A DNA stretch of 64,000 bases, taken from NCBI RefSeq assembly GCF_026790065.1, contig NZ_JALAMO010000003.1, positions 1 to 64,000 on the forward strand, in the 5' to 3' direction. This stretch comes from Bacillus sp. N13C7 (GTDB lineage: Bacteria; Bacillota; Bacilli; Bacillales; Bacillaceae). A program made the translations under genes and the position numbers. Of the stretch, positions 63,191 through 64,000 are shown in pieces (the first letter of the stretch is position 1; every line of letters starts with the position of its first letter). The notes under the pieces are model-generated. The model searched no databases. It worked only from the letters and a program-made list of their open reading frames with translations, and was not told where the DNA came from.

Positions 63191-64000
63191 ATGGGCAAAA
63201 ATGAAATCCTGTGGGGGATCGCTCCCATTGGATGGCGGAATGATGACATGCCTGAAATTGGAGCGGGAAATACACTTCAGCATTTGTTAAGTGATATTGT
63301 TGTCGCACGTTTTCAAGGCACGGAGGTCGGGGGCTTTTTCCCCGAACCTGCCATCCTGAACAAAGAGCTGAAGCTCCGGAATTTACGCATTGCGGGAAAA
63401 TGGTTCAGCAGTTTTATTTTGCGTGACGGACTTGGGAAAGCGGCAAAGGCATTTACTCTGCATTGTGAGTATTTGCAGCAAGTAAACGCGGATGTCGCAG
63501 TTGTCTCTGAACAAACCTACAGTGTGCAAAGCTTGGAGAAAAACGTGTTCACAGAGAAGCCGCACTTTACGGATGATGAATGGGAACGGCTTTGCGAAGG
63601 GCTGAATTACCTTGGCAAAATTGCCGATCAGCATGGCTTAAAGCTCGTCTATCATCATCATCTTGGCACTGGCGTCCAAACCGCGGAAGAAGTGGACCGC
63701 CTGATGGCTGGAACAGATCCTGCGCATGTACACCTCCTCTATGATACAGGCCATGCGTATATTTCTGACGGCGACTACATGGGAATGCTTGAAAAACATA
63801 TCGGCCGCATTAAGCATGTGCACTTTAAAGATGCCCGCCTGAATGTCATGGAACAATGCAGGCTTGGAGGGGAATCATTTCGGCAAGCATTTTTAAAAGG
63901 CATGTTTACGGTTCCCGGTGATGGATGCATTGATTTTAGAGAAGTATATCAGCTGCTGTTGAAGCATGATTATTCCGGATGGATTGTCGTTGAAGCTGAA
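63191..64000 (+). CDS. iolE: inosose dehydratase IolE (partial, cut by window end)
   Basis: The first 270 residues of inosose dehydratase, a TIM-barrel enzyme of the AP endonuclease 2/xylose isomerase-like type. The metal-site segments [23 protein letters not shown] and [10 protein letters not shown] are present. It dehydrates 2-keto-myo-inositol, the step before IolD. AGGGGAGG precedes ATG 63191. The window ends inside the gene; the normal length is about 297 residues. Confidence 0.95.
   Translation, partial: MGKNEILWGIAPIGWRNDDMPEIGAGNTLQHLLSDIVVARFQGTEVGGFFPEPAILNKELKLRNLRIAGKWFSSFILRDGLGKAAKAFTLHCEYLQQVNADVAVVSEQTYSVQSLEKNVFTEKPHFTDDEWERLCEGLNYLGKIADQHGLKLVYHHHLGTGVQTAEEVDRLMAGTDPAHVHLLYDTGHAYISDGDYMGMLEKHIGRIKHVHFKDARLNVMEQCRLGGESFRQAFLKGMFTVPGDGCIDFREVYQLLLKHDYSGWIVVEAE

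Overview
The window is a chromosomal segment from a member of the Bacillus subtilis group. Gene content, order and protein sequences follow, from memory, the B. subtilis 168 stretch from rapG/phrG to the myo-inositol operon (phrG-rapG-yycN-yycO-yycP-yycQ-yycR, rlmH, fbp, epeXEPAB, yydK-bglA, ahpFC, gntZPKR, glxK, yxaB-yxaJ, aldX-yxbF-yxbG, htpG, csbC, iolS-iolR-iolABCDE). Shine-Dalgarno sequences are strong, TTG and GTG starts are common, and rho-independent terminators are abundant. It is not identical to 168: several loci differ in accessory content. Statements comparing with 168 rest on memory and were not computed.

Region by region. 1-7150: a Rap/Phr quorum-sensing cassette, an acetyltransferase, a small operon of envelope proteins (yycO-P-Q), a zinc alcohol dehydrogenase (yycR), a small lipoprotein, a CxxH/CxxC mini-protein and the 23S rRNA methyltransferase rlmH. 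7150-16440: a strikingly AT-rich five-gene defence island inserted between rlmH and fbp. It encodes a C5-cytosine DNA methyltransferase, a MutL/MORC-like GHKL ATPase, a Z1-type superfamily II ATPase, a PD-(D/E)XK (DUF4420) nuclease and an AIPR protein. The last four are translationally overlapped, and the methyltransferase is set apart by its own terminator. 16555-18531: class III fructose-bisphosphatase, whose conventional N-terminus is destroyed by a stop and a frameshift, which points to a downstream TTG start. 18640-22510: the epipeptide (EpeX/YydF) RiPP operon with radical SAM epimerase, membrane protease and ABC exporter, plus a possible extra 39-codon peptide gene.

22590-28763: a beta-glucoside uptake locus. 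The GntR-family repressor YydK is divergent from a PTS permease gene split by a one-base T-run deletion, followed by 6-phospho-beta-glucosidase bglA; a polysaccharide pyruvyl transferase follows. 28875-31080: the PerR-type peroxide-defence pair ahpC-ahpF. 31384-36620: the gluconate operon gntRKPZ with operator, promoter and two cre sites. 36693-45470: glycerate kinase, a pyruvyl transferase (yxaB), a holin/antiholin-like pair (yxzK-yxaC) beside a MarR regulator, an SDR, the quercetin dioxygenase unit qdoR/qdoI with operator boxes, and yxaH.

45014-50830: two RDD-family membrane paralogues flanking yxaJ, then aldehyde dehydrogenase aldX, a tandem-TetR regulator yxbF, SDR yxbG and yxcA. The asnH-yxaM-type genes expected from 168 between yxaJ and aldX are absent. 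50911-55454: htpG with its class III heat-shock motif, the sigma-B sugar transporter csbC, and yxcD/yxcE. 55713-64000: iolS-iolR divergent from iolABCDE (iolE is cut by the window end), with two pairs of abutting IolR half-sites and a cre between them.

The most interesting segment biologically is the methylase-MORC-Z1-DUF4420-AIPR system. It has been predicted bioinformatically as an unusual restriction-modification system, and I know of little mechanistic work on it. Other notable points are the fbp start problem and the split PTS gene. No tRNA, rRNA, CRISPR array, transposase or prophage was seen.
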